Positions 29,875 to 31,266 of a stretch of DNA of 31,266 nt are shown piece after piece. The stretch lies in assembly GCA_035511435.1 (NCBI GenBank), contig DATKFJ010000484.1:1-31266 (forward strand), given 5' to 3'. The DNA comes from JAMXLO01 sp035511435. Its GTDB lineage: Bacteria > Pseudomonadota > Alphaproteobacteria > Acetobacterales > Acetobacteraceae. Within the stretch, counting starts at the first letter, position 1, and each line of letters begins with the position of its first letter. Both the position numbers and the translations under genes were made by a program. Under the pieces are notes generated by a model. That model was not told the DNA's origin. It worked only from the letters and a program-made list of their open reading frames with translations, and made no database searches.

Positions 29875-30452
29875 GACACGACGGGACCCTCAGGCGCCGC
29901 GCCGTCGTCGCGGCGCTGCTGCGGGAGCCGGGCGATCTGCTGGTGGTCACCGGCCTGGGTGCGCCGAGTTACGATGCCGCCGCGGCCGGCGAGCGGCCGA
30001 TGAACTTCTACCTGTGGGGCGCCATGGGCGGGGCGGCGATGGTCGGCCTCGGGCTTGCGCTCGCCCAGCCGTCCCGGCGCGTCCTGGTGCTGACCGGCGA
30101 CGGCGGGATGCTGATGGGCATGGGTTCGCTGGCCACCATCGCCGCCGCCGAGGCGCCGAACCTGGCGATCGCGGTGCTGGACAATGCGCGCTACGGCGAA
30201 ACCGGTTCTCAGCGCAGCCATACCGGATTGACCACCGATCTGGCCGCGGTGGCGGCCGGCTGCGGTTGGTTCGCCACCGCGACGGCGCGCGACATGACGG
30301 AGGTCGAGCGGCTGCATGCGCGGTTGAGATGCGAGGCACTGTTCGCCGTGATCCGCATCGCGGCCGACGAAGAGCCGCGCCACCTGCCGCCACGGGACGG
30401 AGCTTATCTCACCGACCGTTTCCGGCAGGCGATCGGCGTGGTCCGCAACTGA
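29871..30452 (+). CDS. Thiamine-diphosphate decarboxylase, PP-domain subunit (ComE/phosphonopyruvate-decarboxylase-like)
   Basis: The 193-residue partner of the preceding gene. The ThDP/Mg motif runs from VLTGDGGMLMGMGSLATI to LDNARYGETG, so GDG and the Asn that bind Mg-diphosphate are present. The N-terminal DLLVVTGLGAPSYDAAAAG and MNFYLWGAMGGAAMVGLGLALAQPSRRVLV match the ComE-type fold. The split into two small chains follows archaeal sulfopyruvate decarboxylase; in bacteria this set is usually annotated phosphonopyruvate decarboxylase-like. The start ATG overlaps the previous stop. No phosphonate or coenzyme M biosynthetic genes are nearby, so another 2-oxo acid is likely. Confidence 0.91.
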   Translation: MRHDGTLRRRAVVAALLREPGDLLVVTGLGAPSYDAAAAGERPMNFYLWGAMGGAAMVGLGLALAQPSRRVLVLTGDGGMLMGMGSLATIAAAEAPNLAIAVLDNARYGETGSQRSHTGLTTDLAAVAAGCGWFATATARDMTEVERLHARLRCEALFAVIRIAADEEPRHLPPRDGAYLTDRFRQAIGVVRN

Positions 30453-30462
30453 GTCGCGCGAA

Positions 30463-30599
30463 TTGTATCAGCTTGTATCGCCGGCATAATCAATCTGTCT
30501 GAATCCCATTTTTGACGCTGGCGAACGGCAGCCGTTTCGCCGACAATGCATAGCTGAATGGTATGACACGACCAGCTGTTCGGATTTGCAGACTGGTCG
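30463..30599 (+). promoter_or_regulatory. Promoter-like pair and two leader hairpins before the RND adaptor gene
   Basis: TTGTAT (30463-30468) and CATAAT (30485-30490), 16 bp apart, resemble a weak promoter. Downstream, a hairpin occupies 30520-30541 (GGCGAACGGC opposite GCCGTTTCGCC) and a second pairs CGACCAG (30569-30575) with CTGGTCG (30593-30599). The leader before the adaptor start at 30655 is therefore structured. No regulator site is recognised. Confidence 0.35.
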
Positions 30600-30654
30600 G
30601 GGAAGGCTCCGGGGAGGGATTGCGCAGTGCGCGGCAACGGTTGGGCAACAATTC

Positions 30655-31266
30655 ATGAGTGAGGCGGGAAAGAACACTCGGCACAAAATGGGCGTGCCGG
30701 TGCTGGCGTTCGCGCTGCTGTTAGGGGGTAGCTCCGCGCTGGTTACCGGCGGGCCATCACAGGCGCAGCAGGCGCCCCCCGTAAGCAGTTCGCCGGCGAT
30801 TCCCGTTTCGGTGGCACGCACAACCAGGCAGGACGTGCCGATCTACCTCTCCGGCCTTGGCACCGTGCAGGCACTGAACACCGTGACCGTGCGCGCCAGG
30901 GTCGATGGCACCCTGATGCAGGTGCCGGTCACCGAGGGACAGGTGGTGAAGCAAGGCACGCTGCTCGCGGTGATCGATCCGCGGCCGTATCAGGCGACGC
31001 TCGATCAGGCGGTCGCCAAGAAGGCGCAGGACGAAGCGCAGCTTACCAACGCCAAGCTGGACCTGCAGCGCTACGCATCGCTGGCGCGACAGGATTTCGC
31101 CTCGCACCAGCAGGTGGACACGCAGCAGGCACAGGTCAATCAATTCACGGCGACGCTGAAAGGCGACGACGCGACGATCGAGGCGGCCCAGCTCAACCTC
31201 AGCTACTGCTACATCACCGCGCCGTTTGACGGCCGGCTGGGACTGCGCCAGGTGGACGCCGGCAAC
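30655..31266 (+). CDS. RND efflux periplasmic adaptor (membrane fusion) subunit, 5' part; continues beyond window
   Basis: Open for 204 codons to the window end. It begins MSEAGKNTRHKMGVPVLAFALLLGGSSA, a signal or anchor segment. Then come PIPVSVARTTRQDVPIYLSGLGTVQALNTVTVRARVDGTL (barrel/lipoyl strand), VTEGQVVKQGTLLAVIDPRPYQATLDQA, a coiled-coil hairpin (about residues 112-170), and LSYCYITAPFDGRLGLRQVDAGN, the second half of the lipoyl domain. This is the MdtA/AcrA layout, linking an RND pump to an outer-membrane channel. The pump gene is expected just downstream. ATG 30655 was chosen; ATG 30688 is possible. The structured leader may regulate it. Confidence 0.95.
   Translation, partial: MSEAGKNTRHKMGVPVLAFALLLGGSSALVTGGPSQAQQAPPVSSSPAIPVSVARTTRQDVPIYLSGLGTVQALNTVTVRARVDGTLMQVPVTEGQVVKQGTLLAVIDPRPYQATLDQAVAKKAQDEAQLTNAKLDLQRYASLARQDFASHQQVDTQQAQVNQFTATLKGDDATIEAAQLNLSYCYITAPFDGRLGLRQVDAGN

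Overview
The window reads as part of the chromosome of a GC-rich alphaproteobacterium, most likely an Acetobacteraceae/Rhodospirillales-type organism. The evidence is an alphaproteobacterial SspB (ClpXP adaptor), an RHH_4 ribbon-helix-helix protein, a MoaD-like protein paired with a molybdenum hydroxylase, and many luciferase-like (LLM) oxidoreductases and orphan periplasmic binding proteins. The taxon is inferred from gene content and base composition by eye; no search was run.

Layout. 1-4.9 kb: 3' part of groEL with its terminator, a SRAP/YedK abasic-site protein, then a molybdenum hydroxylase large subunit followed 4 bp later by a MoaD/ThiS-like protein ending in Gly-Gly. 5-7.3 kb (minus): an LLM oxidoreductase followed by a Leu/Ile/Val-type binding protein. 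7.4-9.9 kb: sspB and a class I fumarase gene, with related repeat elements on both sides. 9.9-16.1 kb: a queuosine salvage run (VOC protein, VUT/YhhQ-type precursor transporter, queA, tgt, queF, an HD-domain protein, a frameshifted Uma2 gene, queG). 16.1-17.3 kb: a class II fumarase gene (fumC) with its middle deleted, an RHH_4 protein and a 59-residue unknown. 17.5-21.2 kb: an AlbA_2 (Schlafen-like) protein, a minus-strand tRNA-Val, an N-formylglutamate amidohydrolase, a candidate minus-strand small RNA and a secreted lytic transglycosylase. 21.3-30.5 kb: catabolic-looking genes: CoA-transferase, acyl-CoA dehydrogenase, a second LLM/binding-protein pair with LLM remnants on both sides of the binding-protein gene, an HpaI-type aldolase, a glutathione transferase, a coiled-coil membrane protein and a two-subunit thiamine-diphosphate decarboxylase. 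The window ends inside an RND efflux adaptor gene.

How the genes work together. The queuosine block makes biochemical sense as salvage: import of a deazaguanine precursor, preQ0 to preQ1 (QueF), insertion into tRNA (Tgt), addition of the epoxycyclopentane ring (QueA) and reduction to queuosine (QueG). The early de novo genes queC, queD and queE are not in the window. The two fumarase loci suggest that the oxygen-stable FumC has been lost and the iron-sulfur class I enzyme now carries the TCA step, unless another fumC exists elsewhere.

The most unusual points are the internally deleted fumC, the LLM remnants whose two halves lie on either side of an intact binding-protein gene, a candidate sRNA with an exposed anti-Shine-Dalgarno CCUCCC, a tRNA-Val with C instead of U at position 33, and short tandem repeats at three separate gene ends. 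No CRISPR array, insertion sequence, prophage or clear defence system was seen.
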